Notes: generated from the sequence alone by a model not told the origin. A stretch of 64,000 nucleotides of DNA from Bimastos eiseni (GCA_959347315.1 OY365809.1:1507212-1571211); one strand, 5' to 3'; counted from the stretch's first letter, positions 47,321-61,500 are shown. Made by a program: numbers and translations.

Positions 47321-47909
47321 TATTATTAGAATGAGGTCTATTCTTAGCATCGCTATTATCAATATCTGAAATAATAAAAATTGAGACAGCCTAATAGCAA
47401 TAGAAATTATTGACGACAATTGAGAAATACAAATGTTTTTATATTATTGTCTCTAACATTATTTTCCCTATTATTATTACCCGCTCTACGAACATCATTA
47501 CTTGTGTTTTGAGGAATGTAACTTATTGCGGTTTTCCAGCCTGTTCAATAAATGAATATAATAATAATTATTGTTGTAATCAACACTATCAAAGCAATTA
47601 TAATATTCACTATCAATTCTTTATCACCAGCGTTTCAAATGAAGATTTTTAGGTAGACACCTTTGTAAAGCTTTGGCTTTGGATATATATACTTCAATCG
47701 TAAGACGATGGGATATAATGAATCAATTATCAACATCAGTTACTTCTGTTGAATTTTGTACTACTGTCTTAAACAATTGTTACCTGGGGTGGGAGTTGGG
47801 TAGCCCCCGAAGCTACTTACTGATTAGCACCAAGGTTGCCAACGACGCTAAAACGTGAGTAACTTCGAAGTAACAATCCACAACACTGGGGTAACCCCCA
47901 TGATATAAA

Positions 47910-48120
47910 CCCTTTAGGTGAGCATGAGGTAACCGCTAGGTAAGCATGACGCAAAATGCATAGAAGGCCTTCTATACATTTTGAGCACGAGGTAAACCCT
48001 AGGTGAGCATGAGGTAACTTTAGGCAAGCATGAGGTAACCCATAGGTAAGAATGAGGCAATCCTTGCGTAGTTTCGCGGGCAATCATGCTGCTAACCCGT
48101 GAAAAACTTCGAGGCAACTC
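47910..48120. repeat. Degenerate AGGTAACCC / GCATGAGGTAA minisatellite
   Basis: Ten or so irregular units of about 17-22 bases. Confidence 0.65.
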
Positions 48121-48359
48121 CCCAGCATTAGGTTATCTGTGGACAACATCGTGGGCAACCTGAGTAATCTCGTGGCAGGACCGTCAGACACAGAAGCAAG
48201 AGTCACCAATCATCAATCCTACTTCTGAGCGACAACACGAAACAAACGTAATAATAAATTAACAATGTCGAAGCATTTGCACGAATCAAAGTAGACTACA
48301 CTTAGGGAAACGACAGCAAGAACGATTCTGCAGCACTAAGCAAACAAAACAGTTTGCAA

Positions 48360-48650
48360 ATGAAAAAGAGAAACTGCAAATGCTACTGTAAATGTTACTG
48401 CAAATATAACTGCAGATGTTCATGTTATTGTAACGGTAACTGTAAATATAACTGAAATTGAAACTGGAAATGTGACTGTAAATGATAGACCTACTGATAC
48501 TGCAAATATAACTGCAGATGTAATTGTAAATGTGGACTGTCAGTGTAGCTGTAATTGCAAACGGAACTGTAAATGCTAATGTAAATGCAGCTGTAAATGT
48601 AATTGTAAATTTGACTGCATGTAACTGTTAATGTAGCTGTAGATGTAATT
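48360..48650. repeat. Degenerate 12/18-bp AACTGTAAATGT repeat
   Basis: Imperfect AACTGCAAATGT / TACTGTAAATGT units over about 290 bases. Confidence 0.8.
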
Positions 48651-49519
48651 GTAAACAACACAAAACATTTTGGAAGTATGTATCGGAAGAGTAACTGTGG
48701 CGACAGCTCAGAAAATGTGCAAAAGAATGATTGAATAAGTGAGCATCGCCCAGAATACTCTGGATTCAACGAGAACTCATAGTTCGGAGTTTCAGGAAGA
48801 GTAGGAACGGAGAGGAGGGGTTTGGTGCATGCAATGCACGAAACCCAGAACACCAAACATTTTCTCGCATATGCTTAAAAAAGCACCACCAGAAAAAGTA
48901 AAGTAACAAAAATATTAGCCTTTAAACTTGTAATAATTGTACTTATAACAACAGTATACTTAAAACAATCGTATTTACACAGTAGTACTTGTAGGCCTAA
49001 CTGTAGTGATTAGGCCTAAATCAACAGCACAAATAGGAATAGCACATAAGCTATACATGTAACTATAGCTGTTCTTAACAATGGAACTCATAACAGCAGG
49101 TTCAATGCCAATTGTTTCAGACTGATTTAACATTTTGGCTAGCAACCTCACCAAGAGATCAATAATTACTCGATATTGGGTGAGCGAACAAATCAGATAC
49201 TGTCATGGATGAGAATAATTGGTAGGATAGAAATGCATGAGGATACGAAACTAAATGAAAATAATCAGTGTGGAGAGTGTTAACCTAGAAGAGACTGTTG
49301 TGTGAGGGGATAGGATGAGATTTTTGGTAAAGGTTGCCTAACAATCGACTAACACGTCACGGTTGCTACAGCGACTGCACAACGCTGGACGTCATTTATA
49401 CTGACTGTGACGTAACAGTTCTGTCGGTTGCTATGGTTATAAGACCAGCATAGAATAAAATGGGCGGAAAAACAAAACGCCCATCAATTACAGTCCTCGT
49501 TTCATCGATAACGATTTAA

Positions 49520-49662
49520 ACTGACCAATGGCAAGTGTAGTTAAATCGGTAACCATATACAACTGGCCAATGGCAGGATTCAATAACTTGGCAACCCATT
49601 TAAACTTTGGCCAATGGCAGCCTTCGCTCTATCAGCTACCGATTTGAACTGACCAATGGCCT
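49520..49662. repeat. ~43-bp repeat carrying CCAATGGC
   Basis: CCAATGGC at 49525, 49567, 49611 and 49653, spaced 42-44 bases, each after (T)TTGAACTGA- or TTTGG-like sequence. Lies just beyond the 3' end of the SLC29A4-like gene. Confidence 0.8.
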
Positions 49663-49769
49663 TCCACGTCACATCGGCGCATCAGCAGATATATTAATTC
49701 GACACATTTCGATTCGGATATCAGTTTGAATGTTCCGACTACCCTCCTGCGAGGTTAGGGATCGTTTCT

Positions 49770-49975
49770 TTATCCGGGGAAAATGTCCGATGGGGGTAGA
49801 TTGTAGAGGGGGTCGAATAGGGTGCGGTTGAATGCCGAGTCTGACAACCCAGCAGTTGTGTTCAGCGGTTGGCAAGGATCGTGTAGCAAATGGGGGCCTA
49901 ACCAGGCGTTGAGGAGGTACGCCACTGCACTTCCGGTGGTTAGACCCAGGCTGTAGGATAACGTCATGATGTTAC
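49770..49975 (-). CDS. SLC29A4: SLC29A4-like exon 8 (TM11 and C-terminus)
   Basis: Acceptor TTACCTGCGTAG|GTAACATC, phase 1. Encodes (G)NIMTLSYSLGLTTGSAVAYL, an extracellular-type tail with sequons (NTT, NRT), and ends PSDIFPG then TAA. No AATAAA was seen on this strand in the next 300 bases. Confidence 0.9.
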
Positions 49976-52490
49976 CTACGCAGGTAAGACAAAAGCAGGA
50001 GATTGATCATTATGAAGGAAGTTGAAGAATACATACAACAGACTATTCTATTCCATTCTATTCTATTCCATTCTATTCTATTCCATTCTATTCTATTTTC
50101 GGATTTCTAAAGCGCCTCTCACAGTACAACCTAATCAGAGGCGCTCCCAGTGCGAAAACCCCCTAGAGAAAAAGTCTTAAAAGAATGAGCAGAAACAGTT
50201 GTAGAACAGGTGACTAACAAATACGACGTCAAAAGAAAACAAGACTAAAGCGATAAGTTAAGAAATTGACAATGAAGACGGAGTCAACGCACTGGTGGGT
50301 TTACACGACAAGCGCACACACAAAATTGAATAATTGACCAAATTGAATAAATAAATAAATAAATAGCAAAAAATTAAATACACAAACAAATAAATAAACA
50401 AACAATTGTATAAATAAAACAGAAACAAATGAGCAAATAAATAAAAAAACGAATAATTAAATATATATAAAAATATAAAACATAAATAAATAAAAATTAG
50501 CAAATAAAAAAATAACAAACAGACAAATAAATGAATAAAAATAACAACGACCAACTGATGAATTTAAGAGAGGAAAGATGTGGAACCTGTGAGTTCCTTC
50601 TGTTTGTCCGGAACACGACTAGGAGCCAGGATCATCGGAACACTTCCGAAGTATCCGTTAGTAATGCCGAGGACAGCAGACAGGATGGCGGACCACGCCT
50701 CTGACGTCAGAATGGGATTGTCACGTGGGGCAGCGCAGAGCATCATCAGAGGTACGATGACCAGACGAGACAGGGTACACAAGACGAGACGACCCCTCGG
50801 CCAGTCGTACTGGACAGACGCTATCACCTAGGCAACACCACACGTGGAGACAGTTACCATGGTAACGCATAAGCACGATTGCCATGGTAGCACGCGTGCA
50901 AACAGTGTTATCAGGGTAGCAAGTACAACAATGCTATGACAACACGTGTGTAAACACTATTACCATGGTAGTACATAAACACTAACACAAAATATTGCCT
51001 TGGCAACACACATTCAAACAGCATAAGCATGGCAACACAATAACGCTATTTCCATGGCAACACAGAAGCAAACGGTATTACAATAAAAACAGAAAAAACA
51101 GTATTATCAAGGGAAACATACAAATACAGGGTGACACAAAGTTCGTTCACCGTTGTCAAACTTTAATATCTCGGCCAAAGTGTTTTGAATCTCTTAGATA
51201 TTTTTCAAGCCTGTACATGGCTCAAATATATCATAACCCTATAAATTTTAAGTCGAACGTGCGTTAAATGACATGACAGTGTACACCGCGCGAGGTGCAT
51301 ATCCAGCTCGTGTCTGGAGATGGTGTAACCATTAGTCACGCCGCTTAAAATTGAGTAAAAAATTAGCCTTCACTTTGTGCTAAATGGTACCAGACTGAAC
51401 TCGCATCATTGCATTACAAACATTCTCGAGCAATACGTGAAGTCATCGTTTGAGAGACAAAGGCCGTGTTATGCCACGAAATGATCTTGGGAGTATTTCA
51501 GTAGGATGGTGCATGCTGTCATAATTCAGCTGTGACGACAAAGTGGCCATAGATTGCAAACGCCCGTCACGTATAACGGTATATGATTAAAAGATTGGCC
51601 ACGAAAAACTTCCCGGATCTCTCATATTGAAAACTTGTGGAGTATTTTGTCTCTTAGCGTTTATGAAGATCCTGCGCCAAAGAACGTTGATCAGCTCATT
51701 CGTCGCCTCCAACGAACATGGAGACCAATAGAAATTGGGACACTTCAGTCGCTGATCCAGTCTATGCCGCATAGAGTCTGCTGTCCTGTCATTAGGCAGA
51801 ACAAATATACTGCACAATAACAGCCTACGTCTGTAAGACCTAGGCAACAAAATTGTTTTATGGTTCGTTTGGCCATATGTTTTGTTCACAGTGATTTAAT
51901 AATGAACAAACTGCATCGCATGGCAGTTTTTCGCGGTAAACTGGTCCTCATCAATTTTTTAATATATAATGGCAACCACGGACCAGATCAAAGCCGAATT
52001 TGTAGCAATATCTTTCATTTGAATTGTTTATACGCTGAGAAAATATTAGGAAAAAATATGAAGCCCTTACTGAGTAAATGCATTTTGAAACCGGTGAACG
52101 AACTTTTGTGCCACCCTATAGTTTTACCATGGCAACACTGCCAACACCCACAACAGCCTTACCACTGCAACACACCCACAACAGCTTTACCATGGTAACA
52201 AACGAATTGCATGATTATGGCAACTGTTGCACACATATAAAAAGTAGGTCCATTACCATGGCACCACCAAAATAGTATTACCATGGCAACACAACAGACC
52301 ATACAATGAACACTACGGTACCTTCTTACCAACACGTGCACGTTACAGGCGATGGCGAAATGCGGACCAATGATTCAGAACAGCTCTCTAATCGAAGCCA
52401 TACAGCTCTATAATACCATTGGATGATATATATATATATATATATATAGCATATATCAGCAGTTAATTACCTAGTCTATTGTATTCTTCC

Positions 52491-52529
<39 letters not shown>

Positions 52530-55500
52530 GTCCTTTTCAATCAATGGAAAGCCAGGAATAGAATGGTTTTCAAGCTCTTATTAAAATAAAGAAAAGAAAA
52601 GCCAAGTAGATGAAGTCACCGCTTACAAGGCAGCTTAAAAATGGAAGAATACAAAAGACAAGGTAATTAACTGCTCCACTGTTTGCACTCTGACAGTGCC
52701 AGTCCCAAGCCTGGCTAAAGCAGGATGTTAATGATCTTTGTTATCATAGAGTGTCGCTAAACTGCAACTATTAATATACAGGTGACCATCGGTTGTTTAC
52801 CTTTCCGAGGAAGTCGAAGAGGTTGAAGACGGAGATAAGTAGGACTGGCATCCAGCTGCGTAACTGGCAACTCGATACCTCCGACTCGATTCCTGGGAAG
52901 AGGGAAAGGGTGACGAAATAGGCCAAACCGATGGACACCATGTAAGGCCAGATGTACTTAGACACCTCATAGCGAGCCAGAAAACCATCTGCGGTTAGGA
53001 AAGAAAACGACGCTTAGCACGTGTGCCTAGCTATCTGTCTGTCTGTATGTCTTTATATCTGTCTATCTATATATTTGTCTGTCTGTCTGTATTCCTGTCC
53101 ACCTGTGTATTTCTGTCTGCCCGTCTCTGTCTGTCTATCTATCTCTGGATCTCATTACATGTCCTCTAATACCTCTATTAGGTTTTTTGTGTTCTTAACC
53201 CTTTAAACCCAGACATACATTAACCCACTAAAGTACCAAACCATTCATCCATCTATCCGTTCACACCTCCTTAAGTCTCTGCAACATTCTGCCACTCGTT
53301 CAATCCGCCCATCCATGAATCCATTCATGTAACAATTCACCCACCGAATAGGCATGCATATTTCCTAGGTATATCCAGCGCCTCATCCAGCCATTCGCCC
53401 ATACAATCGACCAACCCATCTGACTGTTTATTAAAGGTGTCTAAGTAGAGTGAAGGCCTATCAATGTAGCTGCGGTGTTCATTGAAGTAAACAAAATTTT
53501 TACAATTGCGGTCAAAGTCGCCTTCCATTAAATGTATAACGTGGCTGCCCACAGTTAAATTCTACTCCTGTAATAAGTTGTCATCATTCGTTCATACTGT
53601 ACTTGCAATTGTAGCCTACAGTAACTGTGGTTTTTTGACTTGAGATTAACCGAAGATTTATTTATTATTATTCAATTCTTACTCTTCGCGGTGTCCCACA
53701 GACTCAGTTGACTCCGATATGATTGGCCAATCCACCTCGACTCCGCCTCGGACTCGAGAGCCAAGCCCCTATTCTCCTGATTGACATACGTAGGATTGGA
53801 GTGCACCGCCTGACCCCAGTCTCTATGGTAACCGGAAGTGGAATCCGGAAGTGACGAAGGCGATGGACTCGTTGGACTCTGGACGACCAAGACTCCGTAG
53901 TTGTCCCGCATCACGTTGCCATCGAGTATGTCAACCTAAGGCATCAAACTATCGCTCATGTCAACCTATTCAATCTATCACGCAGGTCAACCTTTTAAAT
54001 CAATTATGCATGGTAATCAATTTACTTTATTACGCATGTCAGCCTATTAAATCTATTATGCATTCCAGCCTATTCAACCTATTATACATGCCAAACTATT
54101 AAATTAATAACACGTAATAACCTATTCAATCTATCGCTTCGATCAATCTACTATATCTATTAGGCAAATCTTGCCTTGTTGAAGGGGTGTTATTGAAGTA
54201 TCGCGTTATTGAATGAAATAAATGAATGAATGAACGAAGGAAAAAACCATTGAACCATGCAATGAAACAAACAAACGAACGAATGGAGGGCTTTGAGGCT
54301 TACTAAGCTTACTTCTTCGGCGTTTCCCATCTGTCCAATGATGGCTCTTTGGTCGTCGTTGAGTTTCGCTGTCTTGCAAACTCCGACGTAGAATCGAACG
54401 AAGTCGGTTCTTCTCGTCAGATGGAAAACAACGCAACAGACGAAAACGGAAAGGATCGAGATCGATAGGAAGATGATCGTATTGGATCGAACGTCATCGA
54501 CGAGGCTCTTCGTTAGGATCCGATTGATCGAAACGATCAGACCAGCAGCACCTGATCGGATCGAAATTGATCGATTCATCTGGGGTTGATCGATGTCAGA
54601 TGATTGATAATGATGACGATGATGATGATGCCGGCGTCTACGACGCAATTATAATCGATCGTAATCTCAACATTTCTACAGCGGCCACAAGTCGACGTCA
54701 AGGGAACAAGCTTATTCACAGGCGATGATCATGATGAGATGATATAGGGCGATGATGATGAAACGACAATTATGATCATGATGCTGGATGATGATGATGA
54801 TGACGATGAGAATGATGATGATGACGACGACTACGATATGACTAGAACGGCAGCAAGAACAACAACGACGCACTCACTCTCTCCTGTCATGACGGCCTGT
54901 GTGTATCGAGGAGGCAGCATACTCGTGTAACCATAGAAACTGGACTGCTGAACTACAACAGCGAATTATAAGGAAACGCATTCATTTATATCAACAAATG
55001 AAGATGATTGAATGAGAAGATTGAAGAAGGTAAGAGAAGAACGATTGATGAGGAGATGAAGGAGGAGGAGCGAAGAGAGGAATCGGATTGAGGAGAGGAG
55101 CAGAAGGAGGAGGAGAAGTGAAGAGGATGCAGGTAATGAGGAATTGAAGGAGGAGTTGGTGGCTGAGGACGGAAGAGGGAATTTGTAATAAGAAGGAGGT
55201 CATGGAGGATGAGGAAGAGGAAGAGGTAGAGGAATGGAATGAGGAATGAGCCAAAAGCCATCTGCTGCATAGCTTGATTGCCTGGCAAAACGACAAAACC
55301 ATCTGGCAGTACCACAACAGAAAGGGAACAAAGAGACGAATGCTAGGAACGGCCATGCAAGCGGGCAGACAGTGTCACGCAGAAGCACAGACATACACAG
55401 AAGGACATAGAGGCACGGTCAGGCACACAGCCACATAGATAGAATGAAAGATAACAGGAGAAAAAGACAGTTTGATAGGCATACAGACAAACAGACAGAC

Positions 55501-58323
55501 AGACAGACGGACAGACGGAGAGAACGTCTGGTGACAAGTTGGTCGCTTAATTGAACGCCAGAGCATACATGACGGATAAAAATAAACTGCACGTGGTCTG
55601 GTACGTTTCAAGACGGGCGATAATTAACATGCGTTGTAAGAAACACGTTTGGAATCTAAATGTGCCACCATCCAACGTATCTGCCTACCTTGTCTTTGCA
55701 TCTTGCATTTAACCAGCAAGGAATCTGTAGTGAAGTGTAGTCAGAGGCGTTGATCTGGGGGGCGAGGGAAAAACCCCCATATTTTATGGAGAGGGGGCAC
55801 ATTATACGTGTGTCCCCCAAATGCCCTACCCTTCTCATTGGGTGTCCCCCACCTGTCAAACGAGATCGCCGCCTCTGAGTGTGGTGAATCTGCTGGCGAG
55901 TAGTTACTCTGTAGATTTCCGTGTGATCGCTTCACTCTTAAACATAGATGTCGCCCTAATTAAAATTTTGCTTCTATTTCAAAATTTTGTTTCAAACTTG
56001 TTAAATCGTTTAATTTATTTTGTTGTCAATTTTCCTGCAAAACTAAGAGTTAATGAATCAGCTTAAAAATGTTTGGTCCACAAGATGCGAGCATTTCTTG
56101 CTCCAAATTATCGCCCAAAACCTAATAACACGACGTTATTTTGGGACTTTCCAGTCCTGTGCATATTGATCCTTACTTTACCAGCAAACGTTTTTACCTC
56201 GCCTGGGAACAGATGCTGTTTTGACTAAGCCCTTGCGAATAAGCTGGCCCCCGCGAACTCCAAAGCTCTAGATTACGGTTGTAACCTTTTGGACGAAAAT
56301 CCTATTGAGCCCCTACCCGATACACTAATCCCTTTACGACCGGACGAAAGAGCCGTGTGCAAATTGCACGGACGAAATAAAAGCGCCAAGAAGACGCATT
56401 GGTCAATATTGTTCGGCGCCCTCTGTCGCTAGCTATACCTGTCGAATGTTGGCTCCCGTCCAGTCTAACCATGGCGGTATGTCTGGCTTCCCTCAGCCGC
56501 CAGAGGCGCCAGTTAACCAGTAGGGGTCTGAACATCCCAGTTTCATATTCAGCTATGGGCCTCTTTTATTACGGGATGCAATACTAATGCCAATACTGCT
56601 AATAGAATTATCACCAATTCAACTATTACTATCTCTTCCAGTCTACTGCTGCTACTACTTCCTCTGCTTCCACTACAACAACTGCTACTACTACTACTTC
56701 CCCAATGGTGGAAGTAGTAGTGGCAGTCGAAGTAGTAGTAGGTGTCATAACAGTATGTCACGTGACATTGGCCTATTACAGATAATATTTACCGACGTTA
56801 GCGACCTCTCTTGCCATAAATAATGCTGTAGAAAAATTCAAAGAAACACCGTCATTACCATATCAGGGTAGTGCAAGTTCCTAGTTTGGAGAAATGAGGA
56901 GGACGATGTTTATTGTATTAGTTATGACATAGCGTCGTTAATCACTGGCAGTGGCCAAACAATATTTATATAGTGCTTGTAAGAAACGATTTTCAGGTGT
57001 TTGAATGTTGGTGAAAAATAATGGGTGACGCAAAAATTCTTGTTAAGACAGTGCCGTAAAGCAGCAACTTTAGACTAAGACTTGTAAAAATCGTTTAATT
57101 AGAAATTGGAAGATTTCGTAAATTCTGGTTAATGTTAAATTCTGTATTTTAAACAGTGGAAATGTGTGCCTAACATAGCGGAGTACTCATTCCAGAAGTC
57201 GACTTAGAGAAAACCGTGAATGTGGTCAGAATTTCTAATCATAGACTTCAAAATCAGTGCCTTTGATTTAATAGAATTCCGTTTAACTATTTGATCAATC
57301 TCGATTGAGATATTGGAAGCAAAGGTACAAAGAACGTCTGAAAACGGTTAACCAAATGGATCTTTTAGACACCTTTAAAAGAACTCTCACTGTATTTACT
57401 TTTAACAATTTTTAAAAAATAGACTGATTACAGTCTGACAAAGTAATCTCCTAAAACTGACACCTAACTTTTTCTGTAACGCGCCTTTAAGTACGACTCT
57501 GTTTTATTAAGGCGCGATATAAGTGCTAGCTGCAGTGTATTGTATTGTATTGTTACGACTGTCTATTGAGTAGAGCTGAAACTCCTCCGCTAGTTGCGCT
57601 CTGCCAGTGCCAGTCCCAAGCCTGGATAAAGAGGGAGGGCGACGCTAATGGTCTATGCTACCACACAACTGCAACTACCACCAGAAACCAGGCCATGACT
57701 GCTACCAAGGAACCGACTCATTTTTATTCAATAGAAACCGGCTCATGTTTATTCTATAGATACCAGATCATGTTTATTAAATAGCTATCAGGCCCATGCT
57801 TATTAAGCAAGTGTCATCTCAAATCTATTCCGTAGATATCAGGTCCAGTATATTAGGCCCCTAAATGTAAATCAGGTAATGTTTGCTCCATATATACATA
57901 CCGGGCTATGTTCATGAAATTGATACCAGCCTATGTTTGTAGATAGCATTACAGGGTAATAACGTTTGGAAACGTGTAAGTAAGGGTGTCCAGCAATTGG
58001 TTCCTTGTTTTGATCATTGCATATATACAACCATTGAAACTGACTTTGATTGGTGCAATATAATCGCAATCCATTCATTCGCACAGACATACTCAACTGG
58101 CTCAACTGCGCCACTCCTATACAGAGGAGAGAAAAAAATCTAGATCCGCCAATCAGGTTTGATGGAACGCTCCTGGATTCTGAACGACAGCATCTAATTT
58201 GGACGACATCTGTTTTAGCAGCCAATCACACTCACGGGATTTCTGTGTTAACATTACAGCCGTCTGATTGGATATCCTGTCACCTACACCCACCAATCAG
58301 AATGGCTGTCCTGAGTTGCCACA

Positions 58324-58373
<50 letters not shown>

Positions 58374-58497
58374 GCCATCTAAGTCTGTCTGGGTGGCTGC
58401 TTGTCTGTCCTCCCATTATTGAGCTTTTCAATCTCATTCAGGCAATCTGTCGGTATATCTTTCTCTCTGTCCACTTGTCTGTCTGTTTGTCTGCTTG

Positions 58498-58532
<35 letters not shown>

Positions 58533-61500
58533 GTATATATATATATGTACATATATATGTGTATATATATATATATATATATCTCTATCTGTCTGGCTGT
58601 CTACGTGTCTGTCAGTCAGTGTGTTTGTCTGTTTGTCTGTCAATCTCTCTGTTTGCCTTTCTGTATGTCTACCTGCCCATCTGTCTTTCTGTGTGTCTAT
58701 TCATCTGTCTGTCTGTCTATCAGTCAGTCAGTCAGTCAGTCAGTCAGTCAGTCAGTCAGTCAGTCAGTCAGTCAGTCAGTCAGTCAGTCAGTCAGTCAGT
58801 CAGTCAGACAGTCAGTCAGTCAGTCAGTCAGTCAGTCAGTCAGTCAGTCAGTCAGTCAGTCAGTCAGTCAGTCAGTCAGTCAGTCAGACAGTCAGTCAGT
58901 CAGTCAGTCAGTCAGTCAGTCAGTCAGTCACCAGCAGTCGTGTCACGGTATCACCCAAAAAAAACCGAACTCTGCCCGCCCACGGACTTTCCTTTAGACA
59001 ACCATTTCGATTTGACGTAGCGCTCGTGAATAACCTGGTGCCCTGCGCTTAGTTTTAAAGTGGCGCTTTAGAAATTTGGAGATTACGATTACGTTCGTCT
59101 TAGATCTGTTAATGATGATGATATAAGTTTATTGAACGATGCATCCATAACAAAGATGATATACGTTTAGATCTTTTAACTTTTTCTATGAGTTTTCATG
59201 CTGTCAATCAAAAGAGCCTTAGACCAATCAGCGTCTCGTTGGGTGTTTCACTGTCATTCTGGTAGCCACAAATTTTCAGTGCCCACCAATGACGCAATCT
59301 GTTGTTCTGGCCAATCATAGCGACTCGCTGTTTTGTTTTCCTCATCTAGAATCCATCACTGCTAACTAATCAAGGCAAACCTCTTTTTGTGCTAAATATC
59401 AAGAAACGCAGTCTTCATAAAACTTTCATAGCAGTTGTGATCTTTCCTATAGTCCTACAATCGCTGCTTGCATGCACCGCCCACCAATCTTTCTCCAACC
59501 AACGCACTGCCCTGCTTTCTTATTAGCTCCACCCACTCTATTGCCATCCAATCGGCTATAACCGTCTATGAACCGCACATAGCCAGCGTCTCTCTGTAAG
59601 GGTCCGCCAACTGCAACCATTCAGGTTTCTTTAGGAAATCTCCATACCGCCAGCCTATCACATCATTTCTGTAGTCCCGCCCACTGTACTGACCACCAAT
59701 TGGACTGCACCGTTAATCCCGCCATCTTTACTGTCCAATCAAATATCAGAGTTTCATTCAAGGTCCGCCAATCATTTCTTTGTGTACATCCATCCATAAA
59801 TCTCTGCTCTTAAAACGATTCTATTGAACACCTTACGAGGTTTGCGTGTTATAAATGGCCAATATATATATACGATGAAATTAATCGTTTAATTTAGACG
59901 TTATTTGACGTCTACACAAAGGCTTTTTCACATGACACGCAAGAAAAGAAATAGGAGTGCGGTGAAAAGGGAAATGGGGTTGTAAGAACAGCCTCGAAGG
60001 TACGCGGGAGGGCAGCAACACGGAGGGCAGGAACTCCCTGGCAGAAGGGAGGATTATGCTGTAGGGTTACGGTACATGTAGATGACAAAATCATTTGTTC
60101 AAGATCACTTATGACTCAACTTATCTGTCACGTGCTTTTGTGAAAGATTCGTTTAGTTAAATTGACAGTTTGGCAATTCCAAAATTAATTCCACCTAAAG
60201 TCACAATCGTAGGTCACAGTTTAACGTTCTATACACAGCCTATAATACAATACAAATGCGCCAATTTTTTTCTATTGCCCCTCAAATTATAATTAATTTA
60301 GAAAAAATGCACTCAAACGCCTCGACAGAGCAATTGCGGTTTATGTTGCAAAGCAATTGTGCCCAAAGAACTTGCTCAAAGTCCCTACACAGTGACTCCT
60401 TGGACGAGGATCGAACCCACACTCTCCGCGTTACAGACTGACCGCTCTAACCAATCGGCCACCGTGACACCTAACGACTAATGACATGGCTTAGTTGCAA
60501 GAGATACTCAATAACATCGTCCTAGTAACACAGCCGATGGGTATATGAAGAAGTTGCAGAATAACGACAAAGCATAATTTTTAACAAAGAACATTAGCGT
60601 CGGCCTCCTCCTTTATCCCAACTTGGGACTGGAACTGCCAGAATGCCAACAGCCACGGATGAGTTGGAAGAACAGTAAGGTTTCGAACGACCCTACTTCC
60701 TCGACAACTAACCCCGCCCCTCCATGATCTCCCCAGCCACTCACCGGTGCATCCCAGGGCAACCGTTGCCACGGCAACCAGCGTCAGGTGGTAGGACTGC
60801 GTCGGCGGGAATAGTCCGAGCGAGACGTCACAGACTGCAACGAGAAGGAGCATCCCAAAGGACAAGACGTAGCCAACGGTGATGCGGATACGGAGGCTGA
60901 CGTAATCGACGACGACGTTGTTAAGGACGACGCCAAGGAAGGCGACGCAGATGTAGGTCAGGCTCATGTCGAAGATGATCGTCGTACCTGGACCATGCTT
61001 CGCCTGTAAATCAGGTCAGATGGGGTCATGTGAGAAAAGGTAAGAAAGGCACTGTTTCGTATCTTTAGATTTATATAGTGCATCTAGCAGAATAACTATT
61101 CATAGGCGCTCTTAGCACGGAAGCTCCGTGGGAAAAGAAACGCATTTGAAAGCGAGAAGCCGATGGAGAAAAGCCAGTCATTAGTTTAGTCCCTAATGAC
61201 GGAGGAAGGTCATTCCAGGTAGATGGACCCACAACAGCAATCGCCAGGTGTTTGGCAAAGACAGCCTTACTCCTAGAAACAAACAGATCCAGATGATCAA
61301 CTGAGCGCAGGGAATGAGATGAAGTTGCAGATAACGGTGCTTTCGCAAATAGTCTGAGAGATATCTCTGGGCACAACCTAGGCGAGGTCAGGAGAGGTCA
61401 AAAGAGGTCAGCGAGACTAGCCAGAGCCAGGCAAGGTGAGGTGGGCTAAGGCGAAGTCAGATGAGGTCTGGTGAGGTCAGAAGAAGAACGGTAGGTCAGG

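Noticed and set aside
60400..60472. tRNA gene on the minus strand
   Set aside because: A and B boxes are present but the ends do not pair as an acceptor stem, and a matching body and TTGTA tail make it a SINE; a second copy is at 30441.
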